Below, piece after piece: positions 8,260 to 17,582 of a DNA stretch of 64,000 bases. How positions within the stretch are numbered: the first letter of the stretch is position 1; each line of letters begins with the position of its first letter. The notes below the pieces were generated by a model. It saw nothing but the letters and a program-made list of their open reading frames with translations, did no database searches and was not told the DNA's origin. The stretch is from NCBI RefSeq assembly GCF_014695975.1, contig NZ_JACJPI010000042.1:287894-351893 (forward strand). The letters run 5' to 3'. The position numbers and the translations under genes were made by a program. Origin of the DNA: Leptolyngbya sp. FACHB-321. GTDB taxonomy: Bacteria; Cyanobacteriota; Cyanobacteriia; Leptolyngbyales; Leptolyngbyaceae.

Positions 8260-9042
8260 ATGCTAGGGGCGATCGCAGGCGACATCATCGGTTCCATTTA
8301 CGAATTTGCGAACGTCAAGACAAAGGACTTTCCGCTGTTTAGCGATCGCAGCGCCTTTACAGATGATTCCATTCTGACGGTGGCGATCGCAGATGCCATC
8401 CTGCACAACGGCGATTATCGTCAGACCTTGCAAGCATACGTCCGCCGCTACCCCAATCCGATGGGCAGCTATGGCGGCAGATTTTCTGCCTGGGCAACCT
8501 CGGCTGCCTTAGAACCCTATAACAGTTGGGGCAATGGTTCTGCGATGCGAGTCAGCCCCGTTGGCTTTGCCTTCAATGATTTGGAAACCGTGTTGCAAGT
8601 GGCAAAAGACACGGCTGAAGTGACCCACAACCACCCGGAGGGCATCAAAGGGGCACAGGCAACGGCAGCCGCGATCTTTTTGGGTCGTACTGGACATGGC
8701 AAAGCGGGCATCAAAGCCTATATTGAGACGCAGTTTGGCTATGACCTGGATCGAACGGTCGATACGATTCGCCCAACGTATCGCTTCAATGAGTCTTGCC
8801 AGGAAACCGTACCAGAAGCGATCGTTGCCTTTCTAGACTCTACTGATTTTGAGGACGCGATTCGCAATGCAGTGTCTTTGGGGGGCGATACCGATACACT
8901 CACCTGCATTACGGGCGGCATCGCTGAAGCCTTTTATGGCAATGTCCCAGCGGCGATCGCGCAGGAAACGATCGCTCGACTCGATCGACATTTGAACGAC
9001 ATTGTCGAAAAGTTCGCGACGCAGTATGGCAAAAACCTTTAG
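8260..9042 (+). CDS. ADP-ribosylglycohydrolase family protein
   Basis: A DraG/ARH-type hydrolase that removes ADP-ribose from proteins or nucleic acids using two Mg2+ ions. The N-terminal MLGAIAGDIIGS and FTDDS motif (with the DD pair) and the C-terminal SLGGDTDT carry the metal-binding residues characteristic of the family. At 260 aa the protein is a single catalytic domain. AGAAGGACAG upstream is a good ribosome site and supports the ATG at 8260. No dinitrogenase reductase ADP-ribosyltransferase (DraT) or toxin partner is nearby, so the substrate is unknown. Several HIP1 octamers lie inside the gene, indicating long residence in this genome. Confidence 0.9.
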   Translation: MLGAIAGDIIGSIYEFANVKTKDFPLFSDRSAFTDDSILTVAIADAILHNGDYRQTLQAYVRRYPNPMGSYGGRFSAWATSAALEPYNSWGNGSAMRVSPVGFAFNDLETVLQVAKDTAEVTHNHPEGIKGAQATAAAIFLGRTGHGKAGIKAYIETQFGYDLDRTVDTIRPTYRFNESCQETVPEAIVAFLDSTDFEDAIRNAVSLGGDTDTLTCITGGIAEAFYGNVPAAIAQETIARLDRHLNDIVEKFATQYGKNL

Positions 9043-9185
9043 CAGGCAAATAGACTAGTAGACGGCTAGAGTAGAAAGAATTGCAGGTAAAGTGCTAGTT
9101 GAACAGGACCGCTGGCGGTAAACAGGCTTTCCTACACTAGCCTACACTGCCGCGCAGATCTTGACCTACACGAAACCTAAGTACA

Positions 9186-9713
9186 ATGACCAACTCACAA
9201 CTTGTAAACTTTTACTTAGGGCAGTGTCCTGATATAGAAGGGCGCAAAATCGAGAGCATTTGGGCGTGGGATGATATGTGGCTGGAACACGAGCATACCT
9301 ATATTCAGTGGCTCTTCCCGCTTACTGAAAAGAGCCGCTTTAATCCAGACGCTCCTGTGCTAACTAAGGTCGATATTGAGACATTTAACGCGAGTGACGA
9401 CCTCAAAAACCGTTTGCTCAAGTCATTCAAGCATCTATTGCGGTTTTACGGCTTGCAGTATGCTGAAGACAATGGTGCAATTAGCGTTACAACGGCTGAA
9501 ACGTTTCCAGCGCGACGAGAGAACTGGTTGAACTGGGGCAACCACAATCATCTTCGCATCACTAGAATTTTGACTAGCTTACGACTGCTAGGGTTGGACG
9601 CTTACGCGCAAGCCTTTTTCCAATGTCTCACTCAGATTTACAAGACTGCACCTGATGCAATCGATTCGCGTAGCTACGCCTACTGGAAAGATGCCGTCAG
9701 CAAAGTGCTGTAG
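9186..9713 (+). CDS. Opioid growth factor receptor (OGFr)-domain protein
   Basis: A protein with the conserved OGFr domain, named after the animal zeta-opioid receptor but common in bacteria with no known function. The blocks that identify it are VNFYLGQCPDIEGRKIESIW, then LEHEHTYIQWLFPL and NPDAPVLT, followed by a helical C-terminus containing WGNHNHLRITRILTSLRLLG. It is soluble and about 175 residues long, the full domain with no extension. It sits between the ADP-ribosylglycohydrolase and a VOC protein, all on the plus strand; the 24-bp gap to the VOC gene suggests cotranscription. No ligand can be inferred. Confidence 0.82.
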   Translation: MTNSQLVNFYLGQCPDIEGRKIESIWAWDDMWLEHEHTYIQWLFPLTEKSRFNPDAPVLTKVDIETFNASDDLKNRLLKSFKHLLRFYGLQYAEDNGAISVTTAETFPARRENWLNWGNHNHLRITRILTSLRLLGLDAYAQAFFQCLTQIYKTAPDAIDSRSYAYWKDAVSKVL

Positions 9714-9737
9714 TGCTTCAAGGTTGCGTTAAGTGGT

Positions 9738-10106
9738 ATGGAGTCTCTAAGCACAGACATAGACCTGAATTTGGTCGTGCTTCGTTCTGTTGATCTAGAA
9801 AGAGCACTCCGTTTCTATGCAGCATTGGGGATAGCGTTGTCTCGTGAGCAGCATGGCTCTGGACCAGAACATCTAGCCGCTACGATCGGTACGCTTGTGC
9901 TAGAAATTTATCCACAGGGTAGTGCAAACAAAACGGTAGGAGTTCGTCTTGGCTTTCGGGTCAAATCTTTGGTGACGACGATCGCACGTTTGCAGGCGAT
10001 TAACGGCGTGATTGTATCGCCAATGCAGGAGAGCCAGTGGGGGTTACGGGCTGTGGTCTCTGATCCAGATGGACATCAGCTAGAGTTGGTTGAAGGGAAC
10101 CGCTAG
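9738..10106 (+). CDS. VOC/glyoxalase-fold protein
   Basis: A small vicinal-oxygen-chelate fold protein of 122 residues with one pair of beta-alpha-beta-beta-beta modules. The first carries LVVLRSVDLERALRFYAALG and the second ends VVSDPDGHQLELVE, where the terminal Glu is the usual metal ligand. VOC proteins include glyoxalase I, dioxygenases and antibiotic-binding proteins; no substrate can be assigned. The His normally supplied by the first module is not obvious (LVVL in place of a His-containing strand), so catalytic competence is uncertain. It lies 24 bp after the OGFr-domain gene. Confidence 0.75.
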   Translation: MESLSTDIDLNLVVLRSVDLERALRFYAALGIALSREQHGSGPEHLAATIGTLVLEIYPQGSANKTVGVRLGFRVKSLVTTIARLQAINGVIVSPMQESQWGLRAVVSDPDGHQLELVEGNR

Positions 10107-10122
10107 CTACTTTACTAAACTG

Positions 10123-10833
10123 TTAGCGATCAACCGTCAAATATGTCTGTAACTGCTGATTGCGTTGATTGGTGAGTCGCGTTAAGCATTGATTACGTGC
10201 TGCGTTGCCACCGCCGCTTGCCTCAAAGCCACAGGCAGAGTCACGAAAAGCAATCCAGGCAAATTGGGCGGTTGCTAGTTTGCGTTTGCGATCGGGTTCT
10301 AACCCTTGCCTGAGTTTTTGGTAAAGCTGATTAAGCTGACGATCGGCTATTTTATAGCTGACACCACTCGTACGCTGCCGTCCGGACAGATAGGCTTTCA
10401 AATCAGTGGTGCGCTGTTGTGTCACATGCCCTTTACAGCCTGAGACGATCATGGGTTGCATCGAGCCGCCTTCTACCAGACTACCCACAAAGGTGCATTC
10501 CATATCGCGAAATTTAATCCAGCGCAGTTGAGCATCGGTCAGCTTTTGGCGGCGCATGGCGGAAAGATTAGGCATTAGCGCTTGATAAGCGCGATTTAAG
10601 GCGCGATCGGCTGCTTCATATCTCAAGTCAGTACAGAGGTTCATCACTGTCTGGGTTGAAGGGTTGTTGCAATCGGGTTGTTGGGCAATAAGCGATTCTC
10701 CCTCAAAGAGGCTCTGCCAAGGCGCTGATAGTAACGTGTTTGCAGCCAGTTGGGTTGCCTGACTGAGGACGGTAACACTAGCTAGACCAGCCAGAGCGGT
10801 GTAAAGCCCAAAGCGATTGATAGACGTTGACAT
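10123..10833 (-). CDS. Exported double LprI (DUF1311) domain protein
   Basis: A secreted protein with a signal peptide (about residues 1-32, GLYTALAGLASVTVL) followed by two LprI/DUF1311 domains. This family is named for a mycobacterial lysozyme inhibitor. The first repeat runs from CNNPSTQTVMNLC through LTDAQLRWIKFRDMEC, and the second contains LNQLYQKLRQGL and LATAQFAWIAFRDSAC. Each carries the W-xx-FRDxxC signature, and the cysteines are likely disulphide-bonded. The ATG at 10833 is chosen over an upstream TTG (10869) because it gives a clean signal peptide. A periplasmic envelope-protection role is an inference from the family. Confidence 0.78.
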   Translation of the reverse strand: MSTSINRFGLYTALAGLASVTVLSQATQLAANTLLSAPWQSLFEGESLIAQQPDCNNPSTQTVMNLCTDLRYEAADRALNRAYQALMPNLSAMRRQKLTDAQLRWIKFRDMECTFVGSLVEGGSMQPMIVSGCKGHVTQQRTTDLKAYLSGRQRTSGVSYKIADRQLNQLYQKLRQGLEPDRKRKLATAQFAWIAFRDSACGFEASGGGNAARNQCLTRLTNQRNQQLQTYLTVDR

Positions 10834-11088
10834 AGACGTTGGCAGAATGATGACACTGTGTGGTGGCAACAGGCTGCTTCAACAGGTGTCAGAGCAATTC
10901 CCGACGCAGGCAGAGCGCGATCGCGTAAAGAGATATGTGCAGGTGGCAGTTCTAAGCATTCTGTGTCAAACCTGGTTTTAAATAGTAGTAGGGTTTTTGT
11001 GCCAGTTGGAGCCGTCCGCGACCAAACGCGGTTACACTCCAGTAAGCTTTAAACCGATCATTTTCTAGCTGCGATTTGAGTTGAGCCT

Positions 11089-11901
11089 ATGAAGTCCTAT
11101 CTGGCGGCTGCTGTGCAAATGACCAGCCTGCCTAATCTCGAAAAAAATCTAATTCAGGCAGAAGAATTAATTGACCTGGCGGTGCGTCGGGGCGCTGAAC
11201 TGGTTGCTTTGCCAGAAAACTTCTCGTTTCTGGGTGACGAACACGAAAAACTGGCTCAAGCAGAGACGATCGCCGCTGCCAGCGAAAAATTTCTCAAAAC
11301 GATGGCGCAGCGCTTTCAGGTGACGTTACTGGGCGGCGGTTTTCCAGTGCCCGTCGGTAACGGCAAGGTTTACAACACAGCGTTGCTCATTGACCCCAGC
11401 GGAGCAGAATTGGCGCGATACGAAAAAGTGCATCTGTTTGATGTCAACGTCCCCGACGGCAACACGTATCAGGAATCAGGCACCGTGCTGGCAGGTATAC
11501 AACTACCACCTATGCATCCGTCTAAGGAACTCGGCAACCTGGGGCTATCAGTTTGTTACGATGTGCGCTTTCCAGAGCTTTATCGTCATCTCGCGCAAAT
11601 GGGTGCAGAAGTGTTGTTTGTTCCTGCTGCCTTTACGGCGTTTACAGGCAAGGATCATTGGCAGGTGCTACTACAAGCACGGGCGATCGAAAACACGTGT
11701 TACGTCCTGGCTCCCGCTCAAACGGGACGACACTATGCCATGCGCCAAACCCACGGACATGCAATGGTGATCGACCCCTGGGGCATGGTGCTAGCCGATG
11801 CTGGGAATGAACCGGGCGTGGCAATCGCGGCGATCGAACCCTCCCGGTTAGAACAAGTCCGTCGTCAAATGCCCTCTTTGCAGCATCGGGTCTTCCTCTA
11901 G
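11089..11901 (+). CDS. Carbon-nitrogen hydrolase, Nit1/deaminated glutathione amidase type
   Basis: A nitrilase-superfamily amidase, 270 aa. The catalytic triad is visible: Glu in ALPENFSFL, Lys in RYEKVHLFD and Cys in LSVCYDVRFPELYRHLA. The sequence pattern matches the Nit1 branch, whose characterised members hydrolyse deaminated glutathione and thus repair a transaminase by-product; a general omega-amidase activity is the alternative. It is cytosolic, with no signal peptide. It stands alone, followed by a small hairpin (AAGCGTAAAACGCTT, 11927-11941) without a clear T-run. Confidence 0.88.
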   Translation: MKSYLAAAVQMTSLPNLEKNLIQAEELIDLAVRRGAELVALPENFSFLGDEHEKLAQAETIAAASEKFLKTMAQRFQVTLLGGGFPVPVGNGKVYNTALLIDPSGAELARYEKVHLFDVNVPDGNTYQESGTVLAGIQLPPMHPSKELGNLGLSVCYDVRFPELYRHLAQMGAEVLFVPAAFTAFTGKDHWQVLLQARAIENTCYVLAPAQTGRHYAMRQTHGHAMVIDPWGMVLADAGNEPGVAIAAIEPSRLEQVRRQMPSLQHRVFL

Positions 11902-12060
11902 AGGTTAGCCGTGTTGCGGAAGATGTAAGCGTAAAACGCTTGTCTACTACCGTCCAGGCAACGGCTTACGAACTAAACAACGTCCCTTTCGCCACTTACA
12001 CCACTTAACCTTCTGCCATAGAAACTGTACATTGGGAGGGAAAAATTATTTCCAGAGCCA

Positions 12061-13554
12061 ATGGTAGATTGCATGACTTGGTTAATGGTTCCAGCCGCAA
12101 CCGTCCAGGCTAGCTGGTTTGGCACACCGTTGCTGGCAGCAGCGGAGGCGGGTGCTGTTGCCAGCAAAGTGGAGGCGAGTAACGGCTCTCTGGTTTTAGC
12201 TGGAGTGCTGTTAAGCCTGGTTGTCATCTTTTTGGCAAGCAAAATCGGTGGGGAACTGTGCAACCGCATTGACCTGCCGCCTGTGCTGGGAGAGCTAGTA
12301 GGCGGTGTAGTGGTTGGGGTGTCGGTACTAAATCTGCTGGTGTTTCCAGAGGGGGGCGAAGACGGCAGCCACTCGCTGATTATGAGCCTGATGCAGATGA
12401 CGGCACACCTCAGCCCAGCCGCATTAACGTCTGTGTTTGAGGCGCAGAGTGAGGTCATCTCCGTTCTGTCAGAAGTGGGGGTGATCATTCTGCTGTTCGA
12501 GATTGGCTTGCAGTCTGATTTGAAGGAATTGCTGCGGGTCGGACCCCAGGCAACCGTTGTGGCAGTCGTTGGCGTTACGGCTCCGTTTGCTCTAGGAACA
12601 GCCGGACTGATTGTGATTTTTGGCATTCCAACCGTGCCTGCCATTTTTGCTGGAGCCGCCTTGACAGCTACGAGCATCGGCATTACAGCCAAAGTGCTAG
12701 CAGAAATGCAGCGTCTAAGTACCCCCGAAGGTCAGATCATCATCGGTGCGGCAGTGATGGATGATGTGCTGGGCATCATTGTTTTAGCAGTGGTCGCCAG
12801 CCTTGCAAGAGATGGCAAGGTGGAGCCAGCCAATGTGGCTTACCTGATTTTTAGCGCGGGTGTCTTTTTAGTCGGCTCAATTTTAGTCGGTCGCTTCCTC
12901 AGCCCGTTTTTTGTGGCGTTAGTAAATGGGATGAAGACACGGGGGCATTTGTTACTGGTTTCCCTGATTTTTGCGTTCATCCTTGCGTATATTGCCGCAG
13001 TCATTCAGCTAGAAGCGATTTTAGGTGCCTTTGCAGCAGGACTGGTATTGGCGGAAACGGAGAAACAGCGAGAGCTAGAGGAAAAAGTTCTCCCGATCGC
13101 CGATATGCTAGTGCCCGTCTTTTTTGTTGTTGTTGGCGCTCGCACTGACTTGAGCGTACTGAATCCGCTGGTGCCCGAAAACCGCGCCGGGTTAATCATT
13201 GCTACCTTTTTGCTGGCGGTTGCCATTTTTGGGAAGGTGATCACGGGGTTCAGCGTTTTTGGGATGCCAGGCATCAATCGGTTGGCGATCGGCGTTGGCA
13301 TGATTCCTCGTGGTGAAGTGGGTCTGGTGTTTGCCGCAGTAGGGTCTGAAAGCGGTGTCCTCTCCAAGCCCTTAGAAGCTGCCGTGATTGTGATGGTGAT
13401 TTTGACTACCTTCATGGCTCCACCGTTGCTGCGTGTTGTGTTTAGCCAATCCGATCAGGCTACTGCTACAGCTCTAGGAGTGCAAACAAATCCGTCTGTC
13501 ACCTTAAATCCAGGTTTGGTCGATTTAGAGAATGTAGAGCCAAAATCGGAGTAG
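12061..13554 (+). CDS. Cation:proton antiporter (CPA2, NhaS3-like)
   Basis: A polytopic membrane antiporter of 497 residues with about 12 hydrophobic segments between residues 43 and 465. The ion-binding aspartate pair is in AAVMDDVLGIIVLA, as in NapA/KefB-type CPA2 proteins. The overall sequence resembles the cyanobacterial Na+/H+ antiporter NhaS3, which acts at the thylakoid membrane and is essential in Synechocystis. There is no C-terminal TrkA-N (RCK) domain, unlike KefB/KefC. The first 40 residues are loosely conserved and the start is uncertain; a GGGAGGG element lies about 20 nt upstream. It is monocistronic as far as visible. Confidence 0.85.
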   Translation: MVDCMTWLMVPAATVQASWFGTPLLAAAEAGAVASKVEASNGSLVLAGVLLSLVVIFLASKIGGELCNRIDLPPVLGELVGGVVVGVSVLNLLVFPEGGEDGSHSLIMSLMQMTAHLSPAALTSVFEAQSEVISVLSEVGVIILLFEIGLQSDLKELLRVGPQATVVAVVGVTAPFALGTAGLIVIFGIPTVPAIFAGAALTATSIGITAKVLAEMQRLSTPEGQIIIGAAVMDDVLGIIVLAVVASLARDGKVEPANVAYLIFSAGVFLVGSILVGRFLSPFFVALVNGMKTRGHLLLVSLIFAFILAYIAAVIQLEAILGAFAAGLVLAETEKQRELEEKVLPIADMLVPVFFVVVGARTDLSVLNPLVPENRAGLIIATFLLAVAIFGKVITGFSVFGMPGINRLAIGVGMIPRGEVGLVFAAVGSESGVLSKPLEAAVIVMVILTTFMAPPLLRVVFSQSDQATATALGVQTNPSVTLNPGLVDLENVEPKSE

Positions 13555-14200
13555 CGTAGAAAATCCGATCGCACAATTCACACATCGGTTATATTCTTAC
13601 AGACGTTTCGTGTCGTAGATGTTACCGCTACCCATCACTGACCGCTCAGAACGCTTAGTGATGACAGCTTTTCGCGCCCATAAGGCTAAATGCTGGCACT
13701 TTCGTTGACAAACTTAGATCACTGCCTTGAAACGCAACTGTTCATCGTGGAGCATTCAGAACGGAGGTTACGACTGGCGATCGTGTCACTGTGTGATGGC
13801 AACGCACTGTCATGGTATGCCTGGTGGATCTCAATAAATGGAAAAACCTCAGACATGAAACTAAATCGCTGCCGTCGCGTCAGGCATCTGTACGCGTCGC
13901 TTAGCCACTAACGGCAGTAAGGTGGTTCCACTTAAAAACAACCGGATTAGTTGTTTGGCATAGCGGAATGGTTGAATAGAAGGCTCTTAACATCAGCCAC
14001 TGCTCGAGAACAGTGCTGATAGTCGTTGACTCTCATTGGGTAGAAATACTGTCACCTAATGCTAGGTCGCGACTGCTGGTTGTTCAGCCGCCTTGAAGGT
14101 GAGATCGGCACCCATTTAAGCGATCGTCCCGTGTGAGGAGAATTGGTTAGAAAAGAATCCTTGGCTGATGTTCAGCTCTTTGAGAAATTGACGATACACC
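13555..14200. other. 646-bp intergenic region
   Basis: I see no convincing gene here. A hairpin (CATCACT at 13633-13639 with AGTGATG at 13657-13663) lies about 80 nt after the antiporter stop and may act as its terminator, although no T-run follows directly. A 73-codon open frame (13690-13911) has no family features or ribosome site. The last 100 bp should hold the amidase promoter. Confidence 0.5.
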
Positions 14201-16030
14201 GTGAAACATCTTCCCCATTTTCTGCTCACTGCTACTTCTCTCTTGCTCCTTGCGGCTCCAGCGCAAGCCTCGCGGCTAGAATCCTGGCGATTTGACTCGA
14301 CCAACAATCAGTTAGAATTCACGACTGATGAAGATGTGCAGCCTAAAGCACAGCTAATTTCTGATCCTACCCGTCTGGTGATTGACTTGCCAGGGGTTAT
14401 CCTCGGTCGTCCAGCCTCTACGCAGTCCTATGGCGGTGCTATTCGCTCGGTGCGTTTGGGGCAGTTCGATCGTAGTTCGGCACGGCTGGTAGTAGAACTG
14501 GCACCTGGTTATACGATCGACCCCAATCAGGTACGTTTTCGAGGTATTACAGCGCGTCAGTGGACAGTGCAGCTACCAGCGCCCCAACTGGTATCTACAG
14601 GCGTAGCCACTCCCCCAATTGGTCGCTTGCCTGGCAGTACTAACCAGACGGGCAGCACTCAAATACCGGGCAGCACTCAAATACAGAGTGTACGGGTCAC
14701 GCAAGATGGTATTTTCGTGCGTACAAATGGTGGCTCACCAAAGCTGGATGTGCGCCGGAGCAGCGATCGCGGTCAAATTACAGTGGATGTAGAGGGCGCA
14801 ACCATCGCCCTGGCTGCGACACGCGATTTGCTGGTCAACCGTCTGGGCGTTAACCGCATTACGCTTAACCAACAGCAAGCCTCACCGCCTGTTGCCCGCA
14901 TTACGCTCAGTGTCGATCGCTCTAGCCCTGACTGGCAAGCGTCCGTCAGCAGTGCTGGTGGTGTAGTGCTGCTGCCGTCCGGTCCTGTTGCAGCCGGTGG
15001 CGTTAGTCGTCCGTCAACCAATCTTCCTGCTGCGGCTCGTCCGGGTACATTGGCAACGATCGAATCCGTCGCGCTAGAAAACAATGACACCCAGCTAATC
15101 GTCCGTGCTAACCAGCCGTTACGATACACCACCGGATGGGATCGAACCACGGGTGCGTATCGCGTCACGATTAATGCCGCCCAGCTAGCCAAAAATGTTA
15201 AGGGACCGCAGCTTCAAGCCTCTAGCCCTGTACTCCAACTGCGGCTGCGCCAGGAAACCGCGAATACGGCTGTTATTCTGATCACACCTGCGTCTGGCGT
15301 GCAGATTAGCGACCTGAATCAGCCGAGCCAGCAAACGTTAGCGCTACAACTTCAGCGTAATCGCCCGTCTGTTGCCCCATTGCCCAATCCCTCTACTGCC
15401 AGCATTCCTGTCCCTACGCCGCCCCGCACTAACCCCTTACCGCCCCGAACAAGTCCTCCTAATCCCGTCATTCCCAGAGCAACGAATGGGCGACCCGTTA
15501 TCGTGATCGATCCGGGGCATGGGGGACCTGACCCAGGCGCGATCGGCGTGGGTGGGCTGCAAGAAAAAGGCGTTGTGCTAGATATTAGTCAGAAGGTCGC
15601 CACTATTCTTGAACAGCAGGGCGTACAAGTCGTCATGACACGCAGCGACGATCGCGATCTTGACCTGGAGCCTCGTGTGCAACTGGCGCAACGAGTTGAT
15701 GCCACAGCGTTTGTCAGTATCCATGCCAATGCCATTAGCTTGAGTCGACCAGATGTTAACGGTCTGGAAACCTACTACTATCAGAGCGGTTTGGATCTAG
15801 CACGCTCGATCCACCAAAGCGTGTTGGAAGGCACAGGTGTCCCAGACCGGGGTGTGCGATCATCTCGCTTCTACGTGCTGCGCCGCACTTCGATGCCGTC
15901 TGTGTTGGTAGAAGTTGGCTTTGTCACCGGACGAAATGATGCTGCTAGACTGGCTGATCCAAACTTTCGCAACCAGATGGCAGGGGCGATCGCCCGTGGC
16001 ATCTTGCGGTATCTGGGGCGTAGTTCCTAA
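14201..16030 (+). CDS. amiC: N-acetylmuramoyl-L-alanine amidase with AMIN domains
   Basis: A periplasmic cell-wall amidase that cleaves the MurNAc-L-Ala bond. From the GTG at 14201 it has a signal peptide (MKHLPHFLLTATSLLLLAAP-AQA). An AMIN domain follows at about residues 26-130 (LESWRFDSTNNQLEF), then a second AMIN-like region at about 285-385, a Pro-rich linker (NPLPPRTSPPNP), and a C-terminal Amidase_3 domain from residue 425. That domain has the zinc ligands in VIDPGHGGPDPG and SIHANA and the catalytic Glu in VLVEVGFVTG. AMIN domains target the enzyme to peptidoglycan. In filamentous cyanobacteria AmiC enzymes drill septal nanopores for cell-cell communication; whether this organism is filamentous is not shown. 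murI follows 155 bp downstream, a linkage often seen in cyanobacteria. Confidence 0.93.
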   Translation: MKHLPHFLLTATSLLLLAAPAQASRLESWRFDSTNNQLEFTTDEDVQPKAQLISDPTRLVIDLPGVILGRPASTQSYGGAIRSVRLGQFDRSSARLVVELAPGYTIDPNQVRFRGITARQWTVQLPAPQLVSTGVATPPIGRLPGSTNQTGSTQIPGSTQIQSVRVTQDGIFVRTNGGSPKLDVRRSSDRGQITVDVEGATIALAATRDLLVNRLGVNRITLNQQQASPPVARITLSVDRSSPDWQASVSSAGGVVLLPSGPVAAGGVSRPSTNLPAAARPGTLATIESVALENNDTQLIVRANQPLRYTTGWDRTTGAYRVTINAAQLAKNVKGPQLQASSPVLQLRLRQETANTAVILITPASGVQISDLNQPSQQTLALQLQRNRPSVAPLPNPSTASIPVPTPPRTNPLPPRTSPPNPVIPRATNGRPVIVIDPGHGGPDPGAIGVGGLQEKGVVLDISQKVATILEQQGVQVVMTRSDDRDLDLEPRVQLAQRVDATAFVSIHANAISLSRPDVNGLETYYYQSGLDLARSIHQSVLEGTGVPDRGVRSSRFYVLRRTSMPSVLVEVGFVTGRNDAARLADPNFRNQMAGAIARGILRYLGRSS

Positions 16031-16185
16031 ACTTTGCAAAAAACAGAATTTGTGAGAATTTGGGGCTTGGCGCGTAATAAGTGACTGCTTTAGTAATTGG
16101 ATTACCTCGCAGCCTTCGAGTAATAACTAAAAGCTAGCCAGCTTAGCCGCAATTAAAGTGTTTGTATGAGTAGGAGGTGTGTGGA

Positions 16186-17055
16186 GTGTCAAGTCAACGT
16201 TTCGCAGGTAGCCAAGCCAGCATAGGTCAAAGTTCTGCCCCTATCGGGTTGTTTGATAGCGGTGTCGGTGGTCTAACAGTGCTGCGCGAAGTGTATCGTC
16301 AGTTGCCCTCTGAGTCAGTCATTTACTTCGGCGATACAGCGCGGTTGCCTTATGGGAAGCGATCTCCCTCCGAAATCTTGCAGTACGTCCGGGAAATCCT
16401 GACCTGGATGGAGCAACAGGGCACCAAAATGGTCATTATGGCGTGCAACACCAGTTCTGCACTGGCGCTGGAAGCGGTGCGTTCTGAGTTTAGTGTCCCT
16501 GTGTTAGGGCTGATTTTGCCAGGGGCTAGAGCCGCCGTGCAACAGGGTTGCCGCATTGGTGTCATTGCTACCCCTGCCACTGCTGCCAGCCGAGCCTATA
16601 GCCGCGCCATTCTTGAAATCGACGCAGACACCGAGGTGTGGGAAGTAGGCTGCCCTGAATTTGTACCGTTGATCGAAGCTGATCGACTGCATGACCCGTA
16701 TACGACTGCGATCGCCCAAGCGTACCTCGAACCACTCCTTCAGCAGCAAATTGACACTCTCGTCTACGGCTGTACCCACTATCCTTACTTAGCGCCCATC
16801 CTGCGTCAGCTCTTGCCAGCCAGCGTCAAACTAGTTGATCCTGCCGTTTCAGTCGTTGCTGCTGCTGCTCAAGAGCTAGATTTACTCGCGCTCAGAAATC
16901 TCCGCCTGCCGACACCCACTCGCTTTTGTGTCAGCGGTTCCCCACAGACATTTAGCCAACTGGCAGCACCCTGGTTAGGCTATACGCCGATCGTCGAATC
17001 AATCGTTCCGGCTCAGTGGATTGCTCAAGCGCCTATTTTAGAAGCCATTGATTAA
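16186..17055 (+). CDS. murI: Glutamate racemase
   Basis: Makes D-glutamate for peptidoglycan. The two catalytic cysteines are in VIMACNTSSALA and LVYGCTHYPYL, and the N-terminal IGLFDSGVGGLTVLRE with YFGDTARLPYG are diagnostic. An AGGAGG ribosome site at 16172-16177 is 8 nt before a GTG at 16186. The earlier in-frame GTG at 16177 overlaps this site, so 16186 is taken as the start, giving 289 residues. It follows amiC in the same direction, so two wall-metabolism genes are grouped. Confidence 0.94.
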   Translation: MSSQRFAGSQASIGQSSAPIGLFDSGVGGLTVLREVYRQLPSESVIYFGDTARLPYGKRSPSEILQYVREILTWMEQQGTKMVIMACNTSSALALEAVRSEFSVPVLGLILPGARAAVQQGCRIGVIATPATAASRAYSRAILEIDADTEVWEVGCPEFVPLIEADRLHDPYTTAIAQAYLEPLLQQQIDTLVYGCTHYPYLAPILRQLLPASVKLVDPAVSVVAAAAQELDLLALRNLRLPTPTRFCVSGSPQTFSQLAAPWLGYTPIVESIVPAQWIAQAPILEAID

Positions 17056-17582
17056 ACCCTTTGCGATCGCTGAATGAGCAACCTTCCGCGCCAATGCTAA
17101 CTGCTTCAAAACAGCATCGGCAATGTGTTCAACCTCTACTAAGTGGGCGTGATAAGTGATCGTGCTGTGCAACCGTAAACCGCTTACCTGTCATCGCCTC
17201 GTTGTATTGGGAATGAGGCATAGCTTTCAAAGCAATCACACTCACTTCAAAAATGAGAGAACTACCCATGTTAGAGACAGCACTTCGAGTTTTTCTTCAG
17301 TGCAAGTAATCCAGAATGGAACTGAACGTTGGCTGAGCCGCACTGCTAAAAGCTTAATCTGCAAAATGCTTGTAACCCATGCTGGCACGATGTTGGACGC
17401 TCTGCACAAGCCCTTTGACAAATGGTTGCTTTTTGCGAGAGCAGCGTTTACGCATACTGACAAGCTTGCTCAAACGCGACAAAAAGGAAGTTTTATGTTC
17501 TAGAGGTCGGTAGTTTAGCTTAAGATAGATGGAGAATAGTTAAAGTTTCGTAATCTTATCATCTCGCCTGAGTCGGACATCC
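17056..17582. other. 527-bp intergenic region
   Basis: No gene with family features is seen. Open frames on both strands (17156-17503 and 17242-17463) are mutual shadows without ribosome sites. The stretch directly before 17583 is AT-rich and probably contains the sds promoter. Confidence 0.45.

Noticed and set aside
13690..13911. 73-codon frame in the antiporter-amidase gap
   Set aside because: No ribosome site, family feature or codon bias; more likely chance.
17156..17503. 115-codon frame before sds
   Set aside because: No family match by eye and an overlapping frame is open on the opposite strand; unsupported.
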